Of a stretch of DNA of 64,000 nucleotides, positions 1 to 10,242 are shown in pieces. How positions within the stretch are numbered: position 1 is the stretch's first letter; each line of letters starts with the position of its first letter. A program made the translations under genes and the position numbers. Under the pieces are notes generated by a model. The model searched no databases and was not told the DNA's origin. It saw only the letters and a program-made list of their open reading frames with translations. Source of the stretch: Pseudomonadota bacterium (GTDB taxonomy: Bacteria; Pseudomonadota; Alphaproteobacteria; Rhizobiales; Rhizobiaceae); assembly GCA_023390055.1 (NCBI GenBank), contig JAEWDP010000104.1:1-64000 (forward strand), written 5' to 3'.

Positions 1-2176
1 CGTGGAAGGAATGCGTCCGCACCATCGTCGCCAAAGCGTGATGCGATTGATCCGCCTCCCGAATGAAATGCGCATGGCGTATCTGGTCTTCCAGCGGAAC
101 CGACAGGAGATATGGCTGATAGTGCAATGTGGAGTAATGCCTTCGATCCTCTTCGACCCAACCGGACAGAGCCTGATACAGCTCTTCTTCGGCATGCTTG
201 GCGCGCTCCTTGCGCGACAATTCCGAAAATCCTCCGGAGAGCAGAAGTTCGGTCTCGTAGTAGAGCGTTCGAAGAAGTTGTCCCTTCCAGCCATTCCAGA
301 CACCAGGACCGACGGCACGAATGTCGCATACCGTCAGGATCAGCAGCAGCTTTAGCCGATCCATCGACTGCACCTTTTCGCCGAAATCGGTGATTGTCTT
401 GCGGTCATGCAGATCGCGCGTCTGAGCTGTCATGGACATCAGAAGATGTTCCTCGATCAGCCAGACCACGAGCTCCGTCTGTTTCGCGTTCAACCCAAAG
501 CGTGGGCACAGTTTGCGCGCGATACGCGCACCGGCAATCGAATGGTCTTCCTGCCGACCCTTGGCAATATCGTGCAGAAGAACGGCAACATACAAGGCTG
601 TGCGGTCCTCGATGCTGGAGATCAGCATGTTCGACAGCGGGTGGATCTCCGCAGCCTGCCCCTTGTCGATCTCGGAAAGGGCTTCCACTGATCGGATCAG
701 ATGCTCGTCGACCGTATAATGATGATACATGTTGAATTGCATCATCGAGACGATCTTGCCGAATTCCGGGACGAAGCGTCCAAGAACACCAGCTTCGTTC
801 ATGCGTCGAAGCATCAATGCCGGATCGCGCCTCGACGTCAGCATCGACAGGAACAGACGATTGGCATCCTCGTCCTGGCGAACCTTGTCATTGATCAGCG
901 AAAGAGAACGTGTGACACGCTTCAGTGCATCCGGGTGAAACTCCAGGTCGTTGATATCGGCAACATGAAAGAACCGGATGATACTGACCGGATCCCGCTT
1001 GAAGACATCCGGATCCGCCAAGGTAATGCGGCCATGATCTTCAAGAAACTCAACCGTGCCGGCAATCCTGCGAGCCCGTTTGGTAAAGCGCGAAATCACC
1101 CGCTTGAGACCCGGAGCATCCTTTGCCTGTTCATCTTCCAGCGCCGCACAGAAGATGCGGGTGAGGTCGCCAATATCCTTTGCGACGAGGAAGTAGTGCT
1201 TCATGAACCGCTCGACCGCCGAAAGACCCGGGCGCGTATGATAACCAAGGCTCTCTGCAATCTCGCGCTGAATGTCGAAGGACAGCCGTTCCTCGGCCTT
1301 GCCCGTCAAAAAGTGCATATGGCAGCGTACCGCCCAGAGGAAATCTTCCGATTTTTGAAATATCTTCCATTCATGGCGAGAAAAGACACCGCGGCTTACA
1401 AGCTCTTGAGCATCGCGGACGCGGTAATAGTATTTTGCAATCCAGAACAGCGTATGGAGATCACGTAGCCCCCCCTTTCCCTCCTTGACATTCGGCTCGA
1501 CAAGATAGCGGGTATCACCTGCCTTTTGATGTCGCTGGTCGCGCTCGGCCAGCTTGGCTGCGATGAACTCACGTCCGGTACCAGCGACAATCTCGACATC
1601 AAAGCGCTTCTCCAGTTCTGCCAGCAAGGCTTCATCGCCGCAAACATATCGGCTTTCCAAGATTGCCGTGCGAATGGTCATGTCGGACTTGGACAGCTGG
1701 ATGCATTCTTCCACGGTACGCGTGGCATGGCCAACCTTGAACCCCAGATCCCACAAGACATAGAGCAGAAACTCTATTGCTTCGCGCACGACATCATTGT
1801 TCCTGGCCGGCAACACAAGCAGCAGATCAATATCGGAGCCGGGTGCGAGCGTGCCGCGGCCATACCCTCCAACTGCCGCAACAGCAATCCGACAGGCCTG
1901 CGGGTGAAGCTTGCCAGAAACCGCATCAAACAGGACACCGATCAAATGATCCTGCAGCCACGACAAACGGTGCGCACACGCAAGGCCACCACCATCGCGC
2001 TCGAGATGCTGCCGAATAACGGCGCGGCCGTCTACACTGGCCGTTCTCAGCACAGCAAGAAGCTCGGCTCGCATTTCAAGAACCGGCTGATCCTTCTTCT
2101 TAGCGATCGAGAGGCATTGCGCCCTCAACATGCCTACATCGCAGATCGTGGAAAAATCGAACTGATCGTTTGCCAT
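1..2176 (-). CDS. glnD: Bifunctional uridylyltransferase/uridylyl-removing enzyme GlnD (partial, 3' end outside window)
   Basis: The reverse strand is open from the window edge to an ATG at 2176 and encodes about 725 residues of a protein that is usually around 940. GlnD adds UMP to PII proteins when glutamine is low and removes it when glutamine is high, so it is the cytoplasmic nitrogen sensor. The nucleotidyltransferase signature GGYGRG...SDIDLLL lies at residues 103-120. The HD-domain motif LLHDIAKG lies near residue 532. The C-terminal ACT domains would fall outside the window. A purine-rich AAGGGC lies just before the ATG. The gene reads in the same direction as mutS, about 130 bases downstream of its stop. 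Confidence 0.96.
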   Translation of the reverse strand, partial: MANDQFDFSTICDVGMLRAQCLSIAKKKDQPVLEMRAELLAVLRTASVDGRAVIRQHLERDGGGLACAHRLSWLQDHLIGVLFDAVSGKLHPQACRIAVAAVGGYGRGTLAPGSDIDLLLVLPARNNDVVREAIEFLLYVLWDLGFKVGHATRTVEECIQLSKSDMTIRTAILESRYVCGDEALLAELEKRFDVEIVAGTGREFIAAKLAERDQRHQKAGDTRYLVEPNVKEGKGGLRDLHTLFWIAKYYYRVRDAQELVSRGVFSRHEWKIFQKSEDFLWAVRCHMHFLTGKAEERLSFDIQREIAESLGYHTRPGLSAVERFMKHYFLVAKDIGDLTRIFCAALEDEQAKDAPGLKRVISRFTKRARRIAGTVEFLEDHGRITLADPDVFKRDPVSIIRFFHVADINDLEFHPDALKRVTRSLSLINDKVRQDEDANRLFLSMLTSRRDPALMLRRMNEAGVLGRFVPEFGKIVSMMQFNMYHHYTVDEHLIRSVEALSEIDKGQAAEIHPLSNMLISSIEDRTALYVAVLLHDIAKGRQEDHSIAGARIARKLCPRFGLNAKQTELVVWLIEEHLLMSMTAQTRDLHDRKTITDFGEKVQSMDRLKLLLILTVCDIRAVGPGVWNGWKGQLLRTLYYETELLLSGGFSELSRKERAKHAEEELYQALSGWVEEDRRHYSTLHYQPYLLSVPLEDQIRHAHFIREADQSHHALATMVRTHSFH

Positions 2177-2303
2177 CTTGCCCTTGCAGTTATGCCTGCG
2201 TCACTGCCGCTATATAGGCTCTTTTGACAGCTGAACAGAAAATCATCGACCGCCGTTTACATTCCCCCATGACATCACATATGCGAAATCCGGCCAAAGA
2301 GTG

Positions 2304-5039
2304 TTAGTTGCTGCTCAGTTGTTTTTTCAAGGCATAAAGCGCATCAAGGGCTTGCCGCGGAGTCATGTCGTCAGGATCAAGCTCGCTCAGCGCTTCGTCA
2401 ACTTTCGATCTTTGCGGCCTTGCCTGCTCCTCGTGGCGCGCCGCTATCTGGAACAGCGGGAGATCATCGATCAGCTGATTTGCCGGGTTCTTGCGATCGG
2501 AACTCTCAAGCTTCGTCAAAACCGCGCGGGCGCGAGCAACTACCGATGCCGGCAATCCGGCCAGCCTGGCGACCTGGATCCCGTATGAACGGTCAGCGGC
2601 CCCCGGACCGACTTCATGAAGGAATATAACCTCTCCAGCCCATTCCTTGACACGCATCGTCGTATTGGAAAGCCGGCCAAGTCTCTCCGACAAGACCGTC
2701 AATTCATGGAAATGCGTCGCGAAAAGGCCGCGACACCTGTTTGCTTCGTGAAGGTGCTCTACCGCTGCCCAGGCAATCGACAATCCATCGAAAGTGGCCG
2801 TTCCTCGGCCAATTTCATCGAGGATGACGAGAGACCGGTCCGTTGCCTGATTGAGAATTGCCGCGGTCTCGACCATCTCCACCATGAATGTGGAACGGCC
2901 CCGTGCAAGATCGTCGGAGGCACCAACCCGTGAAAACAACCGATCGATCGCGCCGATGTGCGCCGACGCAGCCGGCACGAAAGAACCCATCTGCGCCAGA
3001 ATTGCGATAAGGGCATTCTGGCGCAGAAATGTTGACTTGCCGCCCATATTGGGGCCGGTCAGCAACCAGAGGGCCCCAAACTCGTCATCATCACGCGGCG
3101 ACAGATCGCAGTCATTTGCAATGAAGGGACCTTCCGATTGCCGGCGCAACGCCTGTTCAACAACCGGATGACGGCCACCTTCAATTGCAAACATTCGGGA
3201 AGCGTCCACAACCGGGCGATGATAGCCCCATTCCTCTGCCAAGAGTGCAAGGCCGCAGGCAGCATCAATCGTCGCAAGGGCCCGGGCGCTCTTCTTGAGC
3301 GATTCCGCCTCAGCGATCACGCCGCCTGCCATCCGCACGAATGCCGCAAGTTCGATCGACAGGGCTCGATCGGCGGCATTGGCAATGCGACTTTCAAGAT
3401 CTGCAAGTTCCGTCGTTGTGAAACGCATCGCATTGGCCATCGTCTGGCGATGGATAAAGCGGGCTTTCCCATCCGTCGTTTCCGTCATCGGGCCGGCATT
3501 TCCGGCCGTCACCTCGATGAAGTAGCCAAGTACATTGTTGTGCTTGATCTTCAGCGATTTGATGCCGGTCTCTTCAGCATATTGCAACTGCAGGCCGGCG
3601 ATGACCCGGCGTGACTGGTCGCGCAAGGCACGCACCTCGTCAAGCTCGGCGTCTGCTCCTTCCTTCACAAAGCCACCATCACGCTTCAGCAGCGGCAACT
3701 CGTCCGCAAGCATCGAACCAAGCAGCCGCTCCAGATCCTCCGGCAATGCCTTGATATCCGTCAACGCTTCATCAAGTTCATGAGGCAGCACCGTTTCCGC
3801 AAAAAGCCCCACAACCGCCCGGGCCGCCTCCAGGCCCCGAAGAATCGATCCGAGATCCCGCGGCCCACCCCGGTCCAGCGCCAGACGCGACAGCGCACGT
3901 GGCATGTCGGGAACATGTTTCAGTGCACTGCGCAAATGCAAACGCAGGTCCGCTTCTTCCAGCAGGAAAGAGACCGAATCGAGCCTGCGGTTGATAGCTG
4001 CCGGATCCGTCAGGGGCGACATCAGGCGTTCAGCAAGCAGACGGGCGCCGGCACCCGTCACTGTCCGGTCAAGAGCCTTCAGCAACGACCCCTCCCGTTC
4101 CCCCGACAATGTGCGGGTCAGTTCCAGGTTTGCCCGTGTGGCCGGATCGATGAACAGCGTCGACGCACCACTTTCTCGTTCGGGAATACCGAGTGGAGGC
4201 CGTTCCGAAATCTGGGTCTTTTCGACATACGCAATCGCCGCAGAAGCCGCCGCAAGTTCGGCCCGCGAGAAACTGCCAAATCCATCCAGTGTCCCGACAC
4301 CGAAATAGCGGGTGATACGTCCTTCGGCACTGGCGCTGTCGAAGAGCACGGCCGGCTGCGGCACCGCGACCTTGCCGAGTACATCCAGAACCGGCTTGAG
4401 ATCGGGGTCATGAAACAGGGTCTCGGGCAGGATCAATTCACTGGGATCAATTCTCAAAATGTCGGCCAAAAGCCGCGCTTCATCGGTCTCACAAAGTCTG
4501 AACACACCCGTGGAGATATCGATCCAGGCCAGTGCAAGGAGAGGGTCCGAGGCGCCTCTTATGCGGGCCAGCGCCATGAGGTAATTGGATTGCGACGGCG
4601 ACAGAAGCTTGTCCTCGGTCAGCGTACCCGGTGTCACCAGTCGTACCACGTCCCGTCTCACGACAGACTTCGATCCACGCTTCTTAGCCTCTGCCGGATC
4701 TTCAACCTGTTCGCAGACGGCAACCCTGAACCCGCGGGAGATGAGCTTTTGCAGATAGTCGTCAGCGGCGTGGACGGGGACGCCGCACATGGGAATGTCC
4801 TGTCCCATGTGCTGGCCGCGCTTCGTCAAGGTGATGCCGAGTGCCCGCGACGCTTCCAGCGCATCTTCGAAGAACAGCTCGTAAAAATCGCCCATGCGAT
4901 AAAATAGCAATGACCCGGGATTGTTCGCCTTTATTTCAATAAACTGTTCCATCATCGGCGTGGCAGTCGCGCGGCTCTCCTCCGAGGCAAGCTCGGCGGT
5001 CGTTAATACTTCGACGGAGAATCTTTCAAACTGGGTCAC
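2304..5039 (-). CDS. mutS: DNA mismatch repair protein MutS
   Basis: MutS binds mismatches and starts repair with MutL. The mismatch-recognition motif FYRMGDFYELFF lies near residue 41, and the ATPase Walker A TGPNMGGKSTF near residue 660, followed by the DEIGRGT signature. The open frame reaches back to 5210, but the extra N-terminal residues do not look like a MutS. The GTG at 5039 gives 911 residues, close to what I remember for rhizobial MutS, although no convincing ribosome binding site precedes it. The start is therefore uncertain. The gene is divergent from the malic enzyme gene, with a gap of about 120 bases that must hold both promoters. Confidence 0.95.
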   Translation of the reverse strand: MTQFERFSVEVLTTAELASEESRATATPMMEQFIEIKANNPGSLLFYRMGDFYELFFEDALEASRALGITLTKRGQHMGQDIPMCGVPVHAADDYLQKLISRGFRVAVCEQVEDPAEAKKRGSKSVVRRDVVRLVTPGTLTEDKLLSPSQSNYLMALARIRGASDPLLALAWIDISTGVFRLCETDEARLLADILRIDPSELILPETLFHDPDLKPVLDVLGKVAVPQPAVLFDSASAEGRITRYFGVGTLDGFGSFSRAELAAASAAIAYVEKTQISERPPLGIPERESGASTLFIDPATRANLELTRTLSGEREGSLLKALDRTVTGAGARLLAERLMSPLTDPAAINRRLDSVSFLLEEADLRLHLRSALKHVPDMPRALSRLALDRGGPRDLGSILRGLEAARAVVGLFAETVLPHELDEALTDIKALPEDLERLLGSMLADELPLLKRDGGFVKEGADAELDEVRALRDQSRRVIAGLQLQYAEETGIKSLKIKHNNVLGYFIEVTAGNAGPMTETTDGKARFIHRQTMANAMRFTTTELADLESRIANAADRALSIELAAFVRMAGGVIAEAESLKKSARALATIDAACGLALLAEEWGYHRPVVDASRMFAIEGGRHPVVEQALRRQSEGPFIANDCDLSPRDDDEFGALWLLTGPNMGGKSTFLRQNALIAILAQMGSFVPAASAHIGAIDRLFSRVGASDDLARGRSTFMVEMVETAAILNQATDRSLVILDEIGRGTATFDGLSIAWAAVEHLHEANRCRGLFATHFHELTVLSERLGRLSNTTMRVKEWAGEVIFLHEVGPGAADRSYGIQVARLAGLPASVVARARAVLTKLESSDRKNPANQLIDDLPLFQIAARHEEQARPQRSKVDEALSELDPDDMTPRQALDALYALKKQLSSN

Positions 5040-5158
5040 GGAACCGATTTTATGTTGCGCAAGAGGAATGGCGACACTATCGATGTTGACCCCTGGAAGA
5101 CAACATCTAGAGCCACATCGGGAACGGCTGCCCACAACAAGCTGGAGGAACAATACCC

Positions 5159-7438
5159 GTGAATGACAAGGCCATCCGTACGCGCGCTTCCGTGACCGAA
5201 CAAGAAGCACTTGACTTTCACGCCGAAGGCCGTCCGGGAAAGCTTGAGATTACGCCCACAAAACCCATGGCAACGCAGCGCGATCTTTCTCTGGCCTATT
5301 CGCCGGGCGTCGCTGTCCCGGTAAAGGCCATCGCTGCCGATCCGGCCTCTGCCTACGACTACACGACACGCGGCAACATGGTCGCGGTGATTTCCAATGG
5401 CACAGCCATTCTCGGCCTGGGCAATCTCGGGGCACTTGCTTCGAAACCAGTCATGGAAGGCAAGTCCGTCCTCTTCAAGCGTTTCGCAGATGTCGATTCC
5501 ATCGATCTGGAAGTGGATACAGAAAATGTCGACGAATTCATCAATTGCGTCCGCTTCCTCGGCCCCTCCTTTGGCGGGATCAATCTCGAAGACATCAAGG
5601 CGCCAGAGTGTTTCATCATTGAAAGTCGCCTGCGCGAACTCATGGATATCCCCGTCTTCCATGATGACCAGCATGGCACTGCGATTATCGCCGCAGCTGG
5701 GTTGATCAACGCGCTGAAACTCACAGGCCGCGATCTGAAGTCCACCAGGCTTGTCTGCAATGGTGCAGGAGCGGCTGCCATTGCCTGTATCGAATTAATC
5801 AAGGCCATGGGCTTCAATGCCGACAACATCCTCGTGTGCGATACCAAAGGCGTCATTTACCAGGGCCGCACGGAGGGCATGAACCAGTGGAAGTCCGCCC
5901 ATGCCGTCAAGAGCGACAGGCGGACACTGAAGGAAGCCATGGAAGGTGCCGACGTTGTTTTCGGACTTTCGCAAAAAGGCGCTCTTACCGAAGAGATGAT
6001 CCGCTCGATGGCAGACAAACCGATCATCTTCGCCATGGCCAATCCCGACCCTGAAATCACGCCAGAGGAAGTTGCACGTATCCGCGACGATGCGATCATG
6101 GCCACTGGCAGGTCCGACTATCCCAACCAGGTCAACAATGTTCTTGGTTTTCCCTATATTTTCCGCGGAGCACTTGATGTTCGCGCGACACAGATCAACG
6201 ACGCCATGAAGATCGCGGCCGTTCACGCATTGGCCTACCTGGCCCGCGAGGACGTACCGGACGATGTGGCAGCCGCCTATCAGGGCAACCGCCCACGATT
6301 TGGCCCACAATACATTATCCCCGTTCCTTTCGACCCACGATTGATTTCAGCAATTCCGGTTGCAGTGGCACAGGCAGCCATGGAAAGTGGCGTAGCGCGC
6401 AGAAATATTCCTGATATGCCCGCCTACGCCCGCGAGCTGTCTGCCCGCCGGGATCCGATCGCGGCAACGACGCAAGGAATTTATGAACGCGTGCGTCGCT
6501 TCCCGAAGCGGGTTGTCTTTGCCGAAGCCGAAGAAGAACAGGTCATGCGCGCCGCAATCTCCTTTGCGCATCAGGGCCTGGGTACGGCCATCCTCCTCGG
6601 GCGAGATGACGTGATCCGGGCGAGCGCGGAGAAGGCCGGTATCGAACTGGACCGCCCCAATATCGAACTCGTCAACGCCCGCATATCCAATCGCGTCGAG
6701 GCCTATATCGATTATCTCTATGCACGCCTGCAACGCCAGGGTTTCCTTCTGCGTGACGTACAGCGTCTTATCCACAACGATCGAAACCACTTTGCAGCAA
6801 CGATGGTGGCCGTCGGCGATGCCGATGCCATGGTCACAGGCACCACCCGCAATTATGCTACCGCATTGCAGGATGTGCGTCGCTGTATCGACACCAAACC
6901 CGGTCACAAGGTTATCGGCGTATCGATTGTCGTATCGCGCGGCAAGACCGTCTTTATCGCCGACACAGCCGTCCACGACCTGCCTTCGGCCGACGATCTC
7001 GCCAACATCGCTACAGAGGCGGCCCGCGTGGCACGTCGCATGGGCTATGAACCAAGAGTGGCATTCCTGGCCTACTCGACATTTGGCCAGCCGGTCGGAG
7101 AACGGTCCGAACGGGTCCGAGAGGCCGTCAAGGTTCTCGACGCGCGGCAGGTGGACTTCGAATATGACGGCGAGATTGCTGCCGATGTCGCACTCAATCC
7201 ACAGCGGATGGATCAATACCCCTTCTGCAGGTTGTCGGGGCCGGCCAATGTTCTGGTCATGCCAGCCATCCATTCCGCATCGATATCGACGAGCATGCTT
7301 GAAGAACTCGGGGCAGCAACCGTGATTGGCCCGCTTCTTGTCGGCCTGGACAAGTCGGTTCAGATCACATCCATGGGCGCCAAGGATTCTGATATCGTCA
7401 ACATGGCAGCAATCGCTGCCTACAACGCCGGGAGTTAA
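5159..7438 (+). CDS. maeB: NADP-dependent malic enzyme with C-terminal phosphotransacetylase-like domain
   Basis: The enzyme oxidatively decarboxylates malate to pyruvate with reduction of NADP. At 759 residues it has the long rhizobial architecture: the malic enzyme domain fills about residues 20-420 (with HDDQHGTAI near residue 168), and a phosphotransacetylase-like domain fills the C-terminal half, which in this family is thought to be regulatory rather than catalytic. The start is GTG at 5159, preceded by GGAGG ten bases upstream; an ATG at 5164 is out of frame. The position beside mutS and glnD matches S. meliloti tme, as I recall it, so the NADP form is favoured over the NAD form (dme). 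That cofactor assignment is inference. Confidence 0.93.
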   Translation: MNDKAIRTRASVTEQEALDFHAEGRPGKLEITPTKPMATQRDLSLAYSPGVAVPVKAIAADPASAYDYTTRGNMVAVISNGTAILGLGNLGALASKPVMEGKSVLFKRFADVDSIDLEVDTENVDEFINCVRFLGPSFGGINLEDIKAPECFIIESRLRELMDIPVFHDDQHGTAIIAAAGLINALKLTGRDLKSTRLVCNGAGAAAIACIELIKAMGFNADNILVCDTKGVIYQGRTEGMNQWKSAHAVKSDRRTLKEAMEGADVVFGLSQKGALTEEMIRSMADKPIIFAMANPDPEITPEEVARIRDDAIMATGRSDYPNQVNNVLGFPYIFRGALDVRATQINDAMKIAAVHALAYLAREDVPDDVAAAYQGNRPRFGPQYIIPVPFDPRLISAIPVAVAQAAMESGVARRNIPDMPAYARELSARRDPIAATTQGIYERVRRFPKRVVFAEAEEEQVMRAAISFAHQGLGTAILLGRDDVIRASAEKAGIELDRPNIELVNARISNRVEAYIDYLYARLQRQGFLLRDVQRLIHNDRNHFAATMVAVGDADAMVTGTTRNYATALQDVRRCIDTKPGHKVIGVSIVVSRGKTVFIADTAVHDLPSADDLANIATEAARVARRMGYEPRVAFLAYSTFGQPVGERSERVREAVKVLDARQVDFEYDGEIAADVALNPQRMDQYPFCRLSGPANVLVMPAIHSASISTSMLEELGAATVIGPLLVGLDKSVQITSMGAKDSDIVNMAAIAAYNAGS

Positions 7439-7463
7439 AGGGCATTAGCAACCGGCGTCCTGG

Positions 7464-8333
7464 TCAGCTAGCGAAGCGGCCTGCATCAGCCCCATAATAG
7501 TTGATGTAGCGATCGGAAATCGAGGCGATTGGAAGCACCACAAGGACGTCTGTGGTGTTGAACGCATGATCAACGACCGCCCCCTTGCCAATCTTCGCCC
7601 CAAGGCGCAGATAACCTTTAACAAGCGGCGGCATGGTGGCCAGCGCCTTTCGGGCACTGATGCCCTCAAGAGGCATCAGGTCCATGTCGTGGTAAAGATC
7701 GGGCAGTGCCGCAACTGCCCATTCATCCCGCGCCTGGACAGTGTGATGCAGGAACGAGAGTGCGAGAGCGTGTTCCTCGGGACGGATTCCGGGAAAGGAT
7801 GCGCAGCCAAACATCGCGCTCATGCCAAACCGCAAGGCATAGGCCCAACAGCCCTGCCAAAGAAGTTCCACCGTCCGCTTCGTGCGATAGGCAGGCAGCA
7901 CACATGAGCGCCCGAGTTCCATGAACTGCTTGTCGGGATGGCGCGCGAGAAGTGGATCAATCTCGAATTCCGACGCCGAATAGAATCCGCCATGATCCAT
8001 CGCCGTTTGCTGGCGCAACAATCTATAGGTACCGACAATCTGATCTTCAATTTCACCCTCGATGGAATGATCAATGACGAGCAGATGGTCGCAGATCGCA
8101 TCGAAGGCATCCATGTCGCGCCGGAGCCGCATCGCTTCTGGCGGAAGCTCTGCATTCATCTCTTCGACAAACACGCGAAATCGCACCGCCTGAGCCGCAT
8201 CTATTTCGCGCTCACCGCGTGCAAGGCGCGTCTCAAGTGACCCGATGCGGCCAAACAGGTCATCGGTCGGGTCGGCCGATGACGGCCGGATCGATTTTGC
8301 GTTCACGTCACGTTTCAGAAGCTCGAGCACCAT
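7464..8333 (-). CDS. olsB: L-ornithine N(alpha)-acyltransferase OlsB (ornithine lipid synthesis)
   Basis: OlsB transfers a 3-hydroxyacyl chain from acyl carrier protein to ornithine, making lyso-ornithine lipid, the first step toward phosphorus-free ornithine lipids of rhizobial membranes. The 289-residue product has the GNAT-type hemolysin-like fold. Recognisable stretches are LARGEREIDAAQAVRFRVF, the core IVGTYRLLR, and MELGRSCVLPAYR. The gene converges with maeB (26-base gap). In S. meliloti the ornithine lipid gene SMc01127 sits in this same position, to my memory, which supports the specific name over a generic acetyltransferase. OlsA is not in the window. Confidence 0.87.
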   Translation of the reverse strand: MVLELLKRDVNAKSIRPSSADPTDDLFGRIGSLETRLARGEREIDAAQAVRFRVFVEEMNAELPPEAMRLRRDMDAFDAICDHLLVIDHSIEGEIEDQIVGTYRLLRQQTAMDHGGFYSASEFEIDPLLARHPDKQFMELGRSCVLPAYRTKRTVELLWQGCWAYALRFGMSAMFGCASFPGIRPEEHALALSFLHHTVQARDEWAVAALPDLYHDMDLMPLEGISARKALATMPPLVKGYLRLGAKIGKGAVVDHAFNTTDVLVVLPIASISDRYINYYGADAGRFAS

Positions 8334-8432
8334 GGTGATTTGCCCCGCGGGTCCAACTCACCGCTATTAATCACCTTCCAACGACAGAAAGATGACAACC
8401 ACGACAACAATAGGGCTATCCAGCCATGATCG

Positions 8433-10079
8433 TCAACGCAACTTGTCCGGCACGCCAGCAAGCCGAACAACATTCTTCACGATGCGCAGCAACTCTGTGG
8501 GATCAATCGGCTTGGTCAGCATACGTTCAATCCCCAACGCGTCGATGTCAGGCCGGTCCATTGCGTTGCTTCCGGTCAAGACGATCACGGGAAGTTTCGG
8601 TTGTCCATTGCGGCTTTCATCAGCGCGCAAGATGGTCAAGGCCTCACAAAGCGCCATCCCGGGCATATTGAGATCGGTTATGACCAGCTGCGGGCGACCC
8701 GCAACCGCCGATGCAGCATCCAAAAGTGCCTTGGCGCTATTGACCACGGCAACCCGATACCCCTCCTTTCGAAGTGCCGTTGCGACCAACAATGCACTCA
8801 CCGGATCGTCTTCTGCCAGCAGGATATCGATTGTCGTGGCTTTCAGCATCACAACCGGACTACCCTGTCGTCCGTGTCCATCCTTCGCGGCCACAATCTT
8901 GCGGTCTCCAAACCCTCTCAGCCGTCCGCACAGCACGTCGATCAAAGACTTCTCGCGAAGTGGCCTGATAAGCCATGCATCATAAATATCCTGCGGCTGG
9001 GACGCTCGCTCTTCGGGATTTACGAGGAGAATACGGTGTGGCCATTCGCCGTCTGCCCGGCATATCGATGAAGCCGCCATGCGATGATCGACAACAAGAT
9101 CCGTAAACGGTCGCCCCTCACCTTCCATTTGCGCCAGGAGACGCTCGACATTTTCAGCCCTGTCCACATGCCGGCAGCAGCCACCAAGCGTCTCAATGGT
9201 TGCTGCCGTCGCCGTTGCCGTCGGACCTTGAGGGGCCAGAAGCAGAACATGGCTTGCCTTCAGCAATTCGCCTCTTTCGTCAGCGCCGACGGCTGCATCT
9301 TCCGCCAGCACCAACGGAAAGCGAATTGCGAATGTACTTCCGTTGCCGGGGCTGCTCTCAAGCGTCAGCGACCCTGCGAATTCTGCAAGGATGCGTGCCG
9401 CAATCGACAGGCCGAGACCGGTACCGCCACTTCGTTCTAAAGCTTCGCCAGCCTGCTCGAATTCCCGGAATACACGACTTTGCTCATCTTTAGTCATCCC
9501 GGGGCCGCTGTCGATCACTTCGATGACGATATCGCTCTCCTCGACACTCGTCTTGAGAAGAATGCCGCCTTTCTGGGTGAACTTGACGGCATTGCCGACG
9601 ACATTGAACAGCACTTGACGAAGCCGCCCCGGATCGAATTCGAGAAGCTCAGGAAGGCCGGCCACCATTGTTACCGCAATCTCGATTCCCTTTTCATGAG
9701 CCCGAGGGGCCAGCATCTCGACGACGCTTTCGATCAACTGCCTGACATTTGCTGTTCGATTGTTCAGACGGAACCGGCCGGCTTCCATGGTAGAATGATC
9801 GAGAAGATCCTCCACCAACTGGGCAAGTGCGTGACCGGACTGGCGGATGCCGCTCAAATAGTTCTGTTGTTCAGGCGTCAGCTTCGTCTGGCCAAGTAGA
9901 TAGGTCATGCCGAGAATGCCGTTCAAAGGCGTCCGCAATTCATGAACCACCGTCGCCATTTGACGGGATTTTACCGCACTTGCCTCTTCGGCCTCACGCA
10001 ACCGCCTGCCACCCGGGCGACCGGTGGCCTCATACAACCGACGCAGCACAGCCAATCCATTCTCGAAACGTGATGACAC
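8433..10079 (-). CDS. Hybrid sensor histidine kinase with C-terminal receiver domain
   Basis: The 548-residue protein has a HisKA dimerisation domain with the phosphoacceptor in HELRTPLNG (near residue 43), a HATPase_c domain (N-box NVVGNAVKF, G-box GTGLGLSI near residue 222), a degenerate spacer, and a receiver domain near residues 415-535 with the phosphorylatable Asp in ITDLNMPGM. No membrane segment or input domain is seen, so it is predicted cytoplasmic and its signal is unknown. The annotated GTG at 10079 is the first usable start, but the frame stays open for about 30 further codons that read like coding sequence, so the N-terminus may be misplaced or damaged. No separate response regulator is adjacent. 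Confidence 0.88.
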   Translation of the reverse strand: MSSRFENGLAVLRRLYEATGRPGGRRLREAEEASAVKSRQMATVVHELRTPLNGILGMTYLLGQTKLTPEQQNYLSGIRQSGHALAQLVEDLLDHSTMEAGRFRLNNRTANVRQLIESVVEMLAPRAHEKGIEIAVTMVAGLPELLEFDPGRLRQVLFNVVGNAVKFTQKGGILLKTSVEESDIVIEVIDSGPGMTKDEQSRVFREFEQAGEALERSGGTGLGLSIAARILAEFAGSLTLESSPGNGSTFAIRFPLVLAEDAAVGADERGELLKASHVLLLAPQGPTATATAATIETLGGCCRHVDRAENVERLLAQMEGEGRPFTDLVVDHRMAASSICRADGEWPHRILLVNPEERASQPQDIYDAWLIRPLREKSLIDVLCGRLRGFGDRKIVAAKDGHGRQGSPVVMLKATTIDILLAEDDPVSALLVATALRKEGYRVAVVNSAKALLDAASAVAGRPQLVITDLNMPGMALCEALTILRADESRNGQPKLPVIVLTGSNAMDRPDIDALGIERMLTKPIDPTELLRIVKNVVRLAGVPDKLR

Positions 10080-10242
10080 GGCAGCCTGTATACTCCTCGT
10101 CCGTTGCGAGAAACGCTGCCGGTATCTCCGTTTCCAACAGGCAAGCTCATCGTGTCTTGATCATGCCTGCGGGCCAGAAGGGGCACGGGAATTGCCTATG
10201 ACAGCAGTTCCCACTGTGTACGACCAATCCCTAAGATTTCCT

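Noticed and set aside
3780..4907. Long open frame on the plus strand opposite mutS
   Set aside because: It is the antisense shadow of a well-supported mutS and shows no family features.
6347..7273. Minus-strand frame opposite the malic enzyme gene
   Set aside because: It is an antisense shadow; the plus-strand gene is certain.
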